Shown piece by piece: positions 47,489 through 58,571 of a DNA stretch of 64,000 bases. Both the position numbers and the translations under genes were made by a program. The stretch's first letter is position 1, and each line of letters starts with the position of its first letter. The DNA comes from Pagrus major (Eukaryota > Chordata > Actinopteri > Spariformes > Sparidae), in contig NC_133230.1 of assembly GCF_040436345.1 (NCBI RefSeq), forward strand, positions 7,709,297-7,773,296. The letters are read 5' to 3'. The notes below the pieces were generated by a model, which saw nothing but the letters and a program-made list of their open reading frames with translations, had not been told where the DNA came from and did not search any database.

Positions 47489-50400
47489 CACGCACACACA
47501 CGCACACACACACACTTTCTCTTCAGCATCCATCTTTCATTTTCACACAGGAATGTCAAGGAGCAGAAGTTAACACTTGACTTTGACACATATCTGGCAG
47601 GACAGATACTGTACGTGCATTTGTGTGTGTGCGTGTGTCACTGACACAGCGGAGCGAGCATCTCAAACGATGTCAGCAAAATGTTAAAATGCCACATAAA
47701 TAACAATCTGCAGAGACAAACGACAACAGCTGTTGTCAGTCGAATCTGAAACCACAGCAGCTCTGTAACAAAACCCTTCGAGGTTTCTGAAACGCTTCGG
47801 TTCAAAACCTTAAAAGAAGCGAGTGGAGCTGTTTTATAGCTACATGCAAACACTTTCAATTCCTCATGACTGATTCTCACATTAACAAAAAATGATTTGT
47901 TGTCATTACTGACCGCTGTCAAGTCAATCTGTACATCTCGTGTTGAGACGATGAGCGTTACCTGATAACTGATTCATTGTTTAAGTCATTATTTTAGCAG
48001 AAATAGCTCATCTCTCTGGTTCCAGCTCCTCAAATGTATACATTTACTATTTGTATTTACTTTAATGAGCATAAATTGAATTATATTTTGGCATAGGACA
48101 AAAAAAACAAACATTTTAAGACATCACATTGGGATTTGCTGTCTGTAGACCAAATGCTTTCCATCCAACAGTTGGTTCATATAAACCTTCACACAAATAA
48201 AACATAAGAATTTGAAACAACTGTCATCAAACAAGTATGATTACCACTTTTTCCCTCCTTTTACTTGCACTGCTTCACATTAACAGCCATTTATTAACTC
48301 TCACTTCACTTTGCCCTGCATCAACATCCTGTCTGAGCCAGAAATACATCAAATTATCAACTTTCAAAAAGCTGTATGTTAAACTCTGAGGAACTCTTTT
48401 TTAAACTATGAAAACACCATGTCACACCATGGTCATGTTTAGACCTTAAATAAGACCTGTTATGCTTTTTATTTGTTTTTCCTTTCCGTAAGTGTGTTAT
48501 GTAGGTTCTTGTGCATGTAAAAGATCTTAAAAGTTAAAAAAGGTCCAGGTTTGCACCAACAAAAGCTCCTCTCTCCTACAGAAAACACTGCTCCTACAAC
48601 GCCTCGTCAGTAATCACGCCTTTAATTCTGTGACTTTGTGACATCACACTCCATCACCGTGTCACATATTTGTATAATTTATGCCTAGCGGCTAGTTTGG
48701 CATGTCAGAGTTGATTTAGCACAGCTGCTCTGTCGTTGTTAGCGGTGCTGGCTCAGGCGTGTGTGAGCGGACCAATCAGAGCAGGTATTCAGTAGGACCT
48801 TAAAGAGACAGGAGCTAAAAAAAGACACTCCGACACTAAAAACTGATGTGTTTTTTAGCACTAAAGCATGTAAACCTATTCTAGCAGTAACCCAAAATAC
48901 AATTATGAACCTGGAAATGAGGATAATGTGTGTCCTTTAAAAACAAACCCTGACGAAGACATGACGCCGAAATGCAAAATGAGTTTCTCTTAACGTGTTG
49001 ACCTCTCAGTGCTGAAAGACCTACAGCTTTACGGTGGGGATGTTACAGTCACCTGTAAGTTGTGTACATGTTGAAGTGAGTCCTTCAAGCTCACAACATA
49101 GTTACTTAACCGTCTGAGATCGTCTGACTGACATGTGAATTTCCAGAATGACTGGTATGCTCTTTTAAGTTTTAGAGGTTGCCGACCTGCGCCTCCCATA
49201 TTCACGACTACAGCCGACAGGGGTTTGCCTTCTGACACCAAACCTATACATAACATATTATATGGATCCTGCCAGAGATAGGTAGAGGACAGAAAGTGAC
49301 GGCTACAAATGAAAAGTGGAATCATATCTGAACCGACATAAAAAGGAGTTCCCAGAGTCATAAAAAGGTGATTAAACAGTGACGTTGAAGGCGACCTCTG
49401 CGTGGCTGAAAAGTGCAGCACCAGCTGGGCTCGGTCTTGTCGACAGGCAGCCGGAAAGACTACAGCTCTTCAGTGTCTCATAATGTACAAACACTGAGAC
49501 AAATGGCTTTTATAACAGTGTCCGAGCTGAACGCAGTGAGTTCAGAGAGTTTCTTCACTTTGGATTTCAGCTGTGTGATGTAAACGCTGAGAGCAGAAGG
49601 TTCATCTAAACACATTCGTGATGTTAAGAGAATATTTTGGCATTTTCGGAAAATACGTATCCGCCTTCTTGCCAATACCAATCTCTTCTCTGTCTGCTAA
49701 ATATAAACAGCTGGGAGAAACTCAGCTTAGCACAAAGACTTATAAAAAGGAGGGGAAAGTTAGCCTGGCATTGTCTAAAAAAGCTTGCAAAATCTTATTT
49801 CCAGCACCTCTAAAGCTCACTAATCCACACCTTATACCTCTTGTTTGATCTGGACCAAATCCAAAAGTATAAAAGAAACACTTTGCAGCGTCACGGGGAG
49901 CTATGTGACGGACTATTCTGGGCCAGAGAGCCAAGGCTAGCTGTGTCGGGAGCCAGCTCCGCAACAGCCAAGAACCTGTCCATCTCATAACCCCCTGAAA
50001 AATCCATGTGTTGGTTTTTGTAAGAATTAAACTGAATATAATTTGTTTAGACTTTAAACGCTGCAATAGAGATGGTCTGCCAGTGCCTACATTGACCTAC
50101 ATTGGTATTTTGGAGTAGCATACCATAGTAAGTGATGAAAAACCGTAAAGAAATACAGAATTGTACATGTAGTTTCATCAAATGTTACCAGATAAACACA
50201 CAAAAATTACTTAAAGTTACCAATTTTTGGGTTATTTAAACTAGTTTTGCTATAGATGCTTATTTAAGAGAAGAGTGCAAAGGTGTTTTAATACCTTAAT
50301 CTGCAATTTCCCCACAGGATACGCTGGTATTTTTGCTTATTGGGATCATGAAATGATTGAATCTGCGTCATAGAGATCAACCTGCTTCTCTGCTCCTCTG

Positions 50401-51021
50401 GTGTCACTTCACTGACCTGAAAGATAGAAGCCCCTGCTTTCTTTTTTTTTTTTGTTTTTTAGGATCGAACATGATAATGCAAAGAACAATTGCAAGTTCA
50501 GGGCCGCCTGAGGGAGCTCTGTTTTCATTACCGAGCTTTAAAGGAGATGTTAGGCAGACTTCGTTACCTTCAGACAGAACTAGGTTAGCCGTTTCCCCCT
50601 TTTTTTCCAGAATGTATGCGAAGATAAGCTAAACTAAATGGCTGCAGCTTCATATTTAACTGGCGGTAGAGAGGTATTGATCTTCTCATATAACACTGAG
50701 AAAGAAAGTAAAAGATGGAGACAAATAGTGAAACAAAAAGACAAACACAGCAGCCTGTTCTCATAAAAGTTTTTCACTGAGCTGTGAAATACAACTGTAG
50801 CCTGAATTCCTTCGTGGCTGACGACAGTGGCATCTGTCTGCATCAAATCTGTGTGTGTGTGTGTGTGTGTGCGCACTTGCAAGTTGCGTATCAACTGTGT
50901 GCAGCGGTAACAAATAATGACAGGATGGAGGTTTGACTTGCAGAGGGGAAGAGGGGAAATAAAACACTGAGCAGAATCACAGATCAGTTACAATCTGGAC
51001 ACTCAGCACATTCCTGCCACA

Positions 51022-51111
<90 letters not shown>

Positions 51112-54100
51112 ACACTTCTCTAAATGAGGGGGGATCCAACCTGATGATAGTTTACCCTCCACACACTGATTATTGTTCTGGAGATCAAAAACAAACAAAA
51201 AGCAACAAGGGAGGAGGAAAATGAAGATTCTCTCATGAGATAAATGAAGATAATTTAAAAAATCAGACACAGAGATGAAGTGTTAGTGTGTACAGAGAGA
51301 GATAGAGTTTCTGTTAGCGTGAACCTGGTTATGAAAACCAGGAAAAGAAGGAACGTGTTGTGATAAAATGAAACTAGAGTTGGGAAATAAAACACCATAA
51401 TATCGATAATGTGACAAAAGATACATGTTTCATCGAGAAATGTGTTTTTTTTTAAAAGTATCACTTTTATCATCAATTATCTGAAATGTCTGCCAAGGAG
51501 GTTACAAGAAACCTACTGAACGGATTTCCACAAAACTTGGACGGATGATGAGTCTCGGCCCAGAACAGACCCCATGGACCTTTAGTGTGGATCCAGATAA
51601 AGAGACAAATCCTGGAATTGTTTTTCTCATCGAGGGAATTTTTATATAAATTTCCGTTAATTTCTCTCATAAATTGTTGATTTTGCTGTCAAGTATTTTT
51701 TGAGTGAGTACGATTTGATCGAGATCCAAATGAAAATTAACATCTAACAGATTTAAATACGTTTGATTGAGTTAAAGGGGACCGCTGGACCTTAGCGAAG
51801 GTTTTTACTGGTTGTTAAAATACAGTTTTACTAATTTTTTCAAGCAAATCTGCTGAATATTTTATGATTTCAGCTTCTCAGATGTAAAGAACTGCATTTT
51901 GACAGCAAAATTGACAAGGAAAAGAAGCAAATCTTCACATTTGAGGAACTAGAACTTTTAAAATCAACATGAACAGTGAATGTACAGGAAATACCCGTAC
52001 CAATACCCGTACCATGATGGCAGAGTTTATCTTGTCCTCAAGGGGATATCAGATTTTCAAACTAATGGTTTTCCTTTTTTGGAAGTGGCTGACTCACCCA
52101 CACCTCCGACTAACAAAAATCCCACAGCCCGCACTCACACGCTTTAATACCCCCCCTTACACCATGATTGCAAGATGATAAACACATGAATCTCGAGCTT
52201 AGTCAGCCAACGAAAGGGTTGACTTAGAAATCTTTCTTGACGTGTCATTAATCACCAAACCTGTGATTTCACAACTGTATTCGTAACACAGAACAGTGAA
52301 ATTTAAAGTTCTCTCTACGTGACTTTACTCATCCAGAGCAGGAAGGACTTTCTCAGGAAGTCCTTGGCCAACCACGGGAAAAAATTTACTATTTCTCCAA
52401 TGAAATCTGCTCATCAGTATGTCCAAGAAATCCTTATCACTTCATACCTTAATACCAGTCTTATCCCCAGTGGGGTTTTTACTAAAAAGGTGAACCATGC
52501 AGTTTTCAAAAAGAAATTCAAACTCAAAAAAGGGAATATTTCCAATATGAATGAAGGTAATTATTCAAACAAATGTATTTAATTATTTTATATTCTACCA
52601 TAACTGAGGGGAACAAGGCCGTCTCATGGGTGCACGAGCTCAGGGCCTCCGGACGAACTGTATGGAGCCATTTTATTTTCATTTATTGCTGTTTATTACA
52701 TTTAAAAAATTAGTCCCCAGCTACTTCAGTTGTTAGGGAGTTTTGCCGTGAAGCTCCAGGAATGTTTTGTTGACTAAGAAACTTCACTGGACTCTCCACC
52801 GGCATGAGGGTGAGAAAAATGATGACTGACTTTTCATTTTTGGGTGACCTCATCCTTTAAATTTGTAAAGTTAAAGCCGTTTGATAAATGTCGGGAAGTA
52901 AAAAGTACGATTTTTTTCTTCTGAAGTGTGGTGGAAGAAGTAGAAACTAGCCTGGGAGGAAAAGACAAAGATTTAAAGTACAAGTACCTCATTATTAGTA
53001 CATAAATACAGTACTTGAGTAAATGTCCAGTACTCCCTGAAGCTTTAGACTTTTTTTTCCTCCTCGAGATGGACATACATACATACATACATACATACAT
53101 ACATACATACATACATAGGTGTGCACACAGACACACAACTAAGCATATATTTAGAGTGTCCAGGTGGTTGAACAGCAGAACGATCATTATCATTCCTGCC
53201 TGTCAGTCACCACACCAACACACAAAAGTTTTACCCTCCGTACATCGTCCCTGAAAACATCTACAGCAAAGAAACTCGGCGAGGAATGAACCCCCACGAT
53301 TCCTCCTGTCTTTCATCATCTCAACCACAACCTCCATCAGCCTCATGGTGACAGAAATGTGAGCAGATGTGACACCAACAGCTGGAAGATGTCAGTTCTC
53401 TGAACGGCTTTGTGCCAAGAGCGTGTCACAACAAGCAGCGAGTTTTGTTCCCTATAGAGTGTACACACATACACACAGCAGAGGGGACCACTCAAAACAC
53501 ACACAGGCAAACACACACCTGGTCTCCAGTTTCCAAAACAGGATTTTAACTGCCACAAAGAGGAAGATTCATTGACAATGATCTCTGCTCTTCCTCTTCA
53601 CCCTGAAGTTTAAAAAAAAGAAGAAAAAAAAAGAGGCCACAGGGTGCAGGAAGAAAAATAATCCCTGGAAATTATTCATCAGAGAAACAAAAGGGAGACA
53701 GCTAAACTCTGCGTTGGGGGTTACCTCCACAGAACGGACGCTGTCAACACGATGATATCAAATTGTTCTCCCTCAGCAGATCAGCAGTAAAAGCCAGATA
53801 GTGAGATAAGATAGGATGATTTATCTCTAATGATTCCAGGGAAAAAATCATTTCAGTGACAGTCCGACAAGCAGCAGCAGCAATCTTCCTCATGTTGGGA
53901 AACACTCTGTTTGGCCTGTTTGAACAAGATAGAGACCAATGATGACTTGCAATGTTTGATTACACTGCTGAGTGTCAAATCACTGCCTATGAGGGGGTTT
54001 AATGCAGGTGTTTGCAACAGAATATTGTGTAAGTTCAATGCAGGTCCTGGATTTTTTTTTTAAACAGGCATCAGGAACTTCTCCTAACCCGTGGAGCAAC

Positions 54101-54352
54101 AAGTGGATTATCTGCAATAGATCTACAAATCAGGTGAGTTGGGCAATCCCATGCGTCACTGCGCAAACCTTTCAGTAAAAGCTGTTTTATTTACCAGGTT
54201 TTTTAGTCACATCGCGCGTTACAGCCTGAAACTACTCATATTTTCAGCCATGTTGTCGGGAAGAGGGGAGAAGAAAAGGGTTGACACTCACCGACAAAGA
54301 CGCACAGAACATCCACCACGATCAGAATCAGCTTCTTCCCTTGCTCTGTCAT
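40492..54352 (-). CDS. plpp2: phospholipid phosphatase 2 (lipid phosphate phosphatase, PAP2 family), six coding exons
   Basis: Integral-membrane lipid phosphate phosphatase. The family dephosphorylates phosphatidic acid, lysophosphatidate and sphingosine-1-phosphate at the outer or luminal face. Exons, in transcript order on the minus strand, are 54352-54292, 42017-41866, 41778-41516, 41427-41370, 40910-40734 and 40638-40492. They sum to 858 nt, or 285 residues plus stop (human PLPP2 is about 288). All junctions are GT-AG. The three PAP2 signature motifs are intact: C1 KFTIGRPRP (120-128), C2 FYSGHSS (162-168) with His166, and C3 [12 protein letters not shown] (211-222) with Arg212, His218 and Asp222. 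N-glycosylation sequons lie at Asn147 and Asn154 in the luminal loop. The N-terminus MTEQGKKL starts a hydrophobic first helix, and about six membrane segments are visible. The tail sequence favours PLPP2 over PLPP1/3; which teleost duplicate it is remains undecided. Confidence 0.93.
43695..43835 (-). repeat. dispersed fish repeat B, copy 1 (minus)
   Basis: In reverse complement it reads ctccgccacagaggttatg, ttttcacccttgctcgttgg, gtttgtcagcaggattacac, aaaaactagt and ccactaaacttggatggagg. This order (cacagaggttatgttttcaccc, then a gtttgt-type run, then aaacttgg) is one I recognise as a very common percomorph repeat. The opposite-orientation copy at 51486-51800 covers the neighbouring part of the same consensus. 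Confidence 0.6.
44900..44987. repeat. perfect 21-bp inverted repeat with 46-base loop
   Basis: Arms 44900-44920 and 44967-44987 are exact reverse complements over 21 bases (acttcctgga...gacagtt). They are separated by a 46-base loop and extended by G-T wobble pairs on both sides. It lies in plpp2 intron 1. It could fold as a long hairpin in RNA from either strand. No known family is recognised. Confidence 0.9.
47434..47515 (+). repeat. (CA)n microsatellite
   Basis: About 40 CA units with a few CG interruptions near the right end, in plpp2 intron 1. A Val-Cys repeat open frame on the reverse strand is an artefact of it. Confidence 0.95.
49618..49990 (+). repeat. dispersed fish repeat C, copy 1 (plus)
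   Basis: The segment contains cgccttcttgccaatacc, tctgctaaatataaacagc, cttagcacaaagac, gttagcctggcattgtct, ccagcacctctaaagctcac, and cacggggagctatgtgacgg followed by actattctgggcca. I recognise this exact order as an abundant percomorph interspersed repeat (from memory; family name not assigned). A partial copy in opposite orientation lies 0.5 kb to the right at 50520-50720. Confidence 0.7.
50520..50720 (-). repeat. dispersed fish repeat C, copy 2 (minus, partial)
   Basis: Read on the + strand it has gttagccgtttcccccttt, gataagctaaactaaatgg, ctgcagcttcatatttaac and gaggtattgatcttctcata. This is the reverse complement of the left part of repeat C. With 49618-49990 it forms a long inverted pair about 0.5 kb apart. 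Confidence 0.6.
51023..51115 (+). repeat. (CA)n microsatellite
   Basis: About 45 CA units with a single CATA interruption near the right end, in plpp2 intron 1. Confidence 0.95.
51486..51800 (+). repeat. dispersed fish repeat B, copy 2 (plus)
   Basis: It contains gccaaggaggttac, ctactgaacggatttccac, aaaacttggacggatgatg, gtggatccagataaag, cctggaattg, tccgttaatttctc and ggggaccgctggacctt followed by agcgaagg. This matches, in order, a common percomorph repeat I know from memory. It is the same family as the reverse copy at 43695-43835. Confidence 0.7.
52640..52862 (-). repeat. dispersed fish repeat A, copy 2 (minus)
   Basis: In reverse complement it shows ggatgaggtcacccaaaaat, gaaacttcttagtcaacaa, aacattcctggagcttcacg and aatggctccatacagttcgt, in the same order as the copies at 38402 and 54879. 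It lies in plpp2 intron 1. Confidence 0.65.
53073..53117 (+). repeat. (ACAT)n microsatellite
   Basis: About eleven tetranucleotide units in plpp2 intron 1. Confidence 0.95.
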
Positions 54353-54800
54353 GTTTCCTCCGGTGCCGCTTCACTTTCATAAAGAAACGTTTTTAAAAGC
54401 GCACAGGGGCAGAGGTGTTTTCTAAAGAGCCGCCTGGAGTTACTGTGGAAAAAAACTACAATCGGGACAAGTCGACCTGCTCGCTCTTCCGGCTCCACGC
54501 CTCTGTGTACCTGCTCGGCCGTCTGTCTGTCTGCCTGTCTGTCTGTCTGTGCGCACACTGCGCTGTTTCAGGTGAGCAGCGGAGCGGCGTCCTGCCTCCT
54601 TTTACGCACGGGGGGCGCGTCTTGCCGCACAAGCAGCGGGCTGAAAAGCGGATTCCCGAAATCCCCCCTGTGGACTGGAAGAGAAATCCCCACTTTTCCT
54701 TTACTTTTTCTTTACCTTCTCTTTCTCTGTTCGCCCTCTGGACCCGAGCAGTTCATTCACCCACGTGGTCAAATCCATGGATGGCACAACCCATCTGACC
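54353..54800 (-). promoter_or_regulatory. plpp2: plpp2 promoter-proximal region and 5' UTR
   Basis: Sequence immediately upstream of the plpp2 start on the minus strand. It is CpG-containing at 54480-54660 (for example gcggagcggcgtc and cgggctgaaaagcgg), fitting a promoter, and it contains a (CTGT)n run at about 54521-54550. The transcription start is not determinable. Confidence 0.45.
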
Positions 54801-54878
54801 TGTAGGTCTGTAGCTTGACAGTATTTTAACAGGCGAAATCTCGAACTTGTTGATAAAAGTAACATTTTAAGATTAAAG

Positions 54879-55137
54879 GATAAGTTCACCCGAAAAATGA
54901 AATGTAGTCATGTAGGCACGTTTTGGTGTACACAAAACATTTCTGGAGCTTCACAGCAAGAACAGTGCCGCAGCATTCTCCCAAACAACTGAAGTAGATG
55001 GGGACTTGTTTTAAAATGTTAAAGGTGGAGAAGCACAAAATGGCTCCATACAGCTCGTCTGGTGTAATCCAAGACTGTGAAGCCCCGAGATCCCAAACTG
55101 ATTTGAAAAGATGTAATTTACACTTTTAAAGGGTGTT
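54879..55137 (+). repeat. dispersed fish repeat A, copy 3
   Basis: It begins aggataagttcacccgaaaa followed by atgaaa, the typical start of a common teleost repeat, then caaaacatttctggagcttc, gcagcattctcccaaacaac, gtgtaatccaagactgtgaa and gagatcccaaactgatttg. It is the cleanest copy of repeat A in the window. Confidence 0.7.
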
Positions 55138-55314
55138 TTCTAATGTTAAAAGTCCAAATACGCTGTTTGTGTTATAGAGACGGGTTGTCTTTTTTATCAT
55201 ATTTACATTTTTTGTTTTGCATTTTACATTCTCGTTCCAGTTTCTCATCTGGGATGCTTTTATTCTGTATTCTGCTTTGTAGCCTCTGTTTTTAAAGGTG
55301 CGATATACATAAAC

Positions 55315-55361
<47 letters not shown>

Positions 55362-55890
55362 TATTAGGCCATGCTTCCACCAAGAGCTTTGACTTATGGT
55401 GAGCATTTTCAGTTTCTTTTTATAATTTGTATCTTACCATCATTTGTGAAGTTACCCGGTTATGATTTGCCATGAAACATGTTATAACTTTTATTTTATC
55501 CCATGAGCCTGTTTTTTATCTACTGTTCTTCATCTTCATTGATTGTATCTGTTGTTTACAAATATAACTATAAATAAAGTTCATTATTACTATTATGATT
55601 ATTATCTCTTTTTTTGGCAGAAGCAGTCTTCCATACACAAAGGCCTTTTCCCACATCAGAGTCATTCAGCTGCCTCAGTCTCAGGGTCCAGGTACTGTGC
55701 ATGCTGGCTCACTGTCACGTCTTACCGCTTTTATACACTTGAATGCAGCGTAGTCATCGATAATGTTTTTAGAAAACGCCTTTGCTTTTCCTTCCAGACA
55801 AGTCAAAACGTCTGCTGTGAAAAAGAGTCATCTTCTTGGCTGAAAACACAACTTAAGTCATGCAACACAAATAAAAGATGAAAGTTTTTA
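55138..55890. other. intergenic region between plpp2 and the cytokine receptor 3' end
   Basis: AT-rich sequence holding an (ATT)n microsatellite at 55316-55367. No gene is recognised. A 112-codon open frame at 55543-55881 on the + strand has no known domain. Confidence 0.6.
55316..55367. repeat. (ATT)n microsatellite
   Basis: About 17 ATT units with one ACT interruption. The reverse strand reads as poly-Asn, which is an artefact. Confidence 0.95.
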
Positions 55891-56276
55891 GTCATCATCT
55901 ACTGTTTTTATTCTGCAAACGTGAATAATCAAACATACTGTACAAATAATGTACAAAACCACGAAACAACTTCAACTCTGAAGTAACCACACACTGCTAC
56001 AAAGATGGCTCATTGTGCGGATGAATTCCAGTCAGCAGCATTTTAGCCATTTAAGAGGTCTGAATCTGAGGTATGTGAGTTTTCAAAATAATGAGGTGAG
56101 GTGAGAAAAAACGTGTGTAACAGAAAAAATAAGTAATATGTCCTGGGGAAAACACAGGAGGACGGAAAATGCTGTAAACTGTCATGTGATCTGGTTAGTC
56201 TTTGTTTGCAGTGTTACTTAAAGTTAAAGGCCTCGTGCCATAAAATATTCTGGGGTTTTTTCTACCCGCTGACAAT

Positions 56277-56342
<66 letters not shown>

Positions 56343-56700
56343 TTTACATTCTCAGTTAAACCCACTGCACAGTACATGCACCAATTACACATCAAAAACA
56401 CAGTATTTACCTTCACAATCAATCAAAAATTGACAAAAAAATAAAATAAATCAAACACAAATAATACAGTGTCTTCACAAAGTGTTCACATCCCTGGTAC
56501 TGTTTCATGTTAAAACAAAGCAGATGGAATAAGAGTCATTTGAGAAATAAGATGGCTTTGTGATGAGAGTTAAATGAGAAGATTGATACAGCAGTAAATA
56601 TGATGAAAAGTAAAAGGGTGTCCATATTTTTATGGACACTAGCTAGTAAAACAAGTCCAAGCTTTATTTCTCTGGCATGAAACTAAACATCAGGGGAGAT
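55891..56700 (-). other. 3' UTR of the class I cytokine receptor gene
   Basis: Minus-strand sequence after the receptor stop codon. TTTATT at 55907-55912 (AATAAA on the minus strand) is a plausible poly(A) signal, giving a 0.8 kb UTR that includes the (CA)n run at 56279-56340. Another TTTATT at 56663-56668 lies only about 35 bases after the stop and is less likely. Confidence 0.5.
56279..56340 (+). repeat. (AC)n microsatellite
   Basis: 31 AC units, within the probable 3' UTR of the receptor gene. Confidence 0.95.
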
Positions 56701-58508
56701 TCAAAGATCGCAGTCCAGACGACAGTAGGAGAAATCCACATCCAGAACAGGTGAGGTGAGGTCAGGAACATGTGAAAGCAGCGTAGTGTCAGAAAGAGCA
56801 TCCTGGCGAGGGAAAGTGTTGGGCTGGAGCGACGGGACTGAGCTGTAGAGGCTTTGAGAAAAGAGGTTTTGGGGTGGCGTGATCTCAGCTTGGTGAGAAA
56901 GCAGGACGGACGAGTGAAAGATGCTGCTGAAGTCACAGAAGGAGACGGGGCCTTGATGCTGCTTCAGCATATAACTAACGGTTTTCAGTTCATCTGTTTG
57001 GGACAGAGGTGAATCAAATCTCGCCGTCCTGCCCTGCAGAGACACAGACGGCTCGCTGTCTCCACCTGGCTGTAGCTTGGCGTCGTTAACGCTGACAGTG
57101 CTGTGCTGCCAGTGATCGGATTGGAGATAGGAGGTGGACTGGAGCGGTGTGGGGAGATCTCTGAGATTCTGAGAGAAGAGGATTTTGGAGTAGGAGGAGA
57201 GATCGGTGTCGGAGGTCGTCTTGGCTCTGGTTGAGTTTTGGATGTACTCAAAATTTCTGGTATTTTGAGGCGTCTGAGGGCCAGAGACTGGGAGCGGAGA
57301 GCAGCAGTGAGAGGAATACGTTTGGAGATTACAGATGCCTTGATAGGAGAGGTCCTGTTCTGCGCTGGAGTGCTGCGGCTCATCTTTACGCAAAATAAGT
57401 TCAGAGTATTTGATACCAGGCTTCTCTGGCAGGACAAGCCGCTTCTGAGGGGAAAAACCAAAAAAATCAAACTGTTAGATTTAGTTTGAGGATATTTATC
57501 CACTTTCCCCCCTCTAAACCTGCAATAACAGACTTTTTCCATTCATTTTCATAGTTATTTATGGTATCACATCTTTTTCTCAAATGCAACCACACTTTCC
57601 TAATTGAGTGTTTTTTATACAATAAAGTTTCAAACATTTTTTCCAGGGACTTTTAGTGGAAATCATTTAATCTACATGCAAAGTGACGCCAAAAGGGTGG
57701 TTGAGAAACGATGTTTGGCTTCACAAGAAGAGTTTAAGACTAAAGCACTGGCTCATCTGTGAGGTTCAAGGGCTGAAAAGTCTGCTTTTGCTGCCATCTA
57801 GTGGTTAAAATCTTACCCTTGCTGATTGTGAATTGCTTTATAGAGTTACAGATTGCCACTTGACGTACTTCTGACAGAATTCAACTCTTTCCTTTTGTTT
57901 TTTTTGTCTTTAATATCTGTAAAAATGACCATTTTTAATTTCAAAAAGTTCGGAAAATCTACAGTTTCTTAACCTGTATGAATAAAATACTTCTGTTCTT
58001 TGATTCAGGCTGGTAAAGCCGGTGTAATCTATTACAAATGCCCTAGTGGGGATTTCCTGGTCTAAGACACACGTGGTAAAATACCAGATAAATGTTTTTT
58101 AAAATCCCCTGAATTTGAATCACCGTCGGCGTTAAATGACAAAAAAATGTTAAGATTTAGGAGACATTTTGACAGGAGAGGAAAAAGGGGTCAAAGGTTA
58201 CCTCCAAAGCGATTTTTGGGATCCAGTTGGCTAAGCTGCTATTGGAGGGATCAGGAACATATCCACACAGCTTCTGTTTCATTCTAGAGGGAAGTTTGTC
58301 GGGATAAATATAACCGAATGAGAATAAAAATGAGGAATGCATTTCAAACTTTCAGTTCTCAGGTACGTTTTCTGTGAGTGGGTGTGTGTTTGGTGTGACG
58401 GAGATCTTACATCGAAGTCTTTGCCATGCAGGCGATCAGCACCAGCGCCAGTGAAGTCAGCATGAGAGGCGGGAGGGCGAGCATCAATACTGAGATTTCC
58501 TCAGAGGC

Positions 58509-58571
<63 letters not shown>

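Larger units (their letters stand above)
42018..54291 (-). other. plpp2: plpp2 intron 1
   Basis: A 12.3 kb intron. I found no gene in it. Its contents are dispersed fish repeats at about 43695-43835, 49618-49990, 50520-50720, 51486-51800 and 52640-52862, microsatellites at 47434-47515, about 50850-50870, 51023-51115 and 53073-53117, and a perfect inverted repeat at 44900-44987. Open frames of 60-156 codons are unrecognisable or run through CA repeats. Confidence 0.75.
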
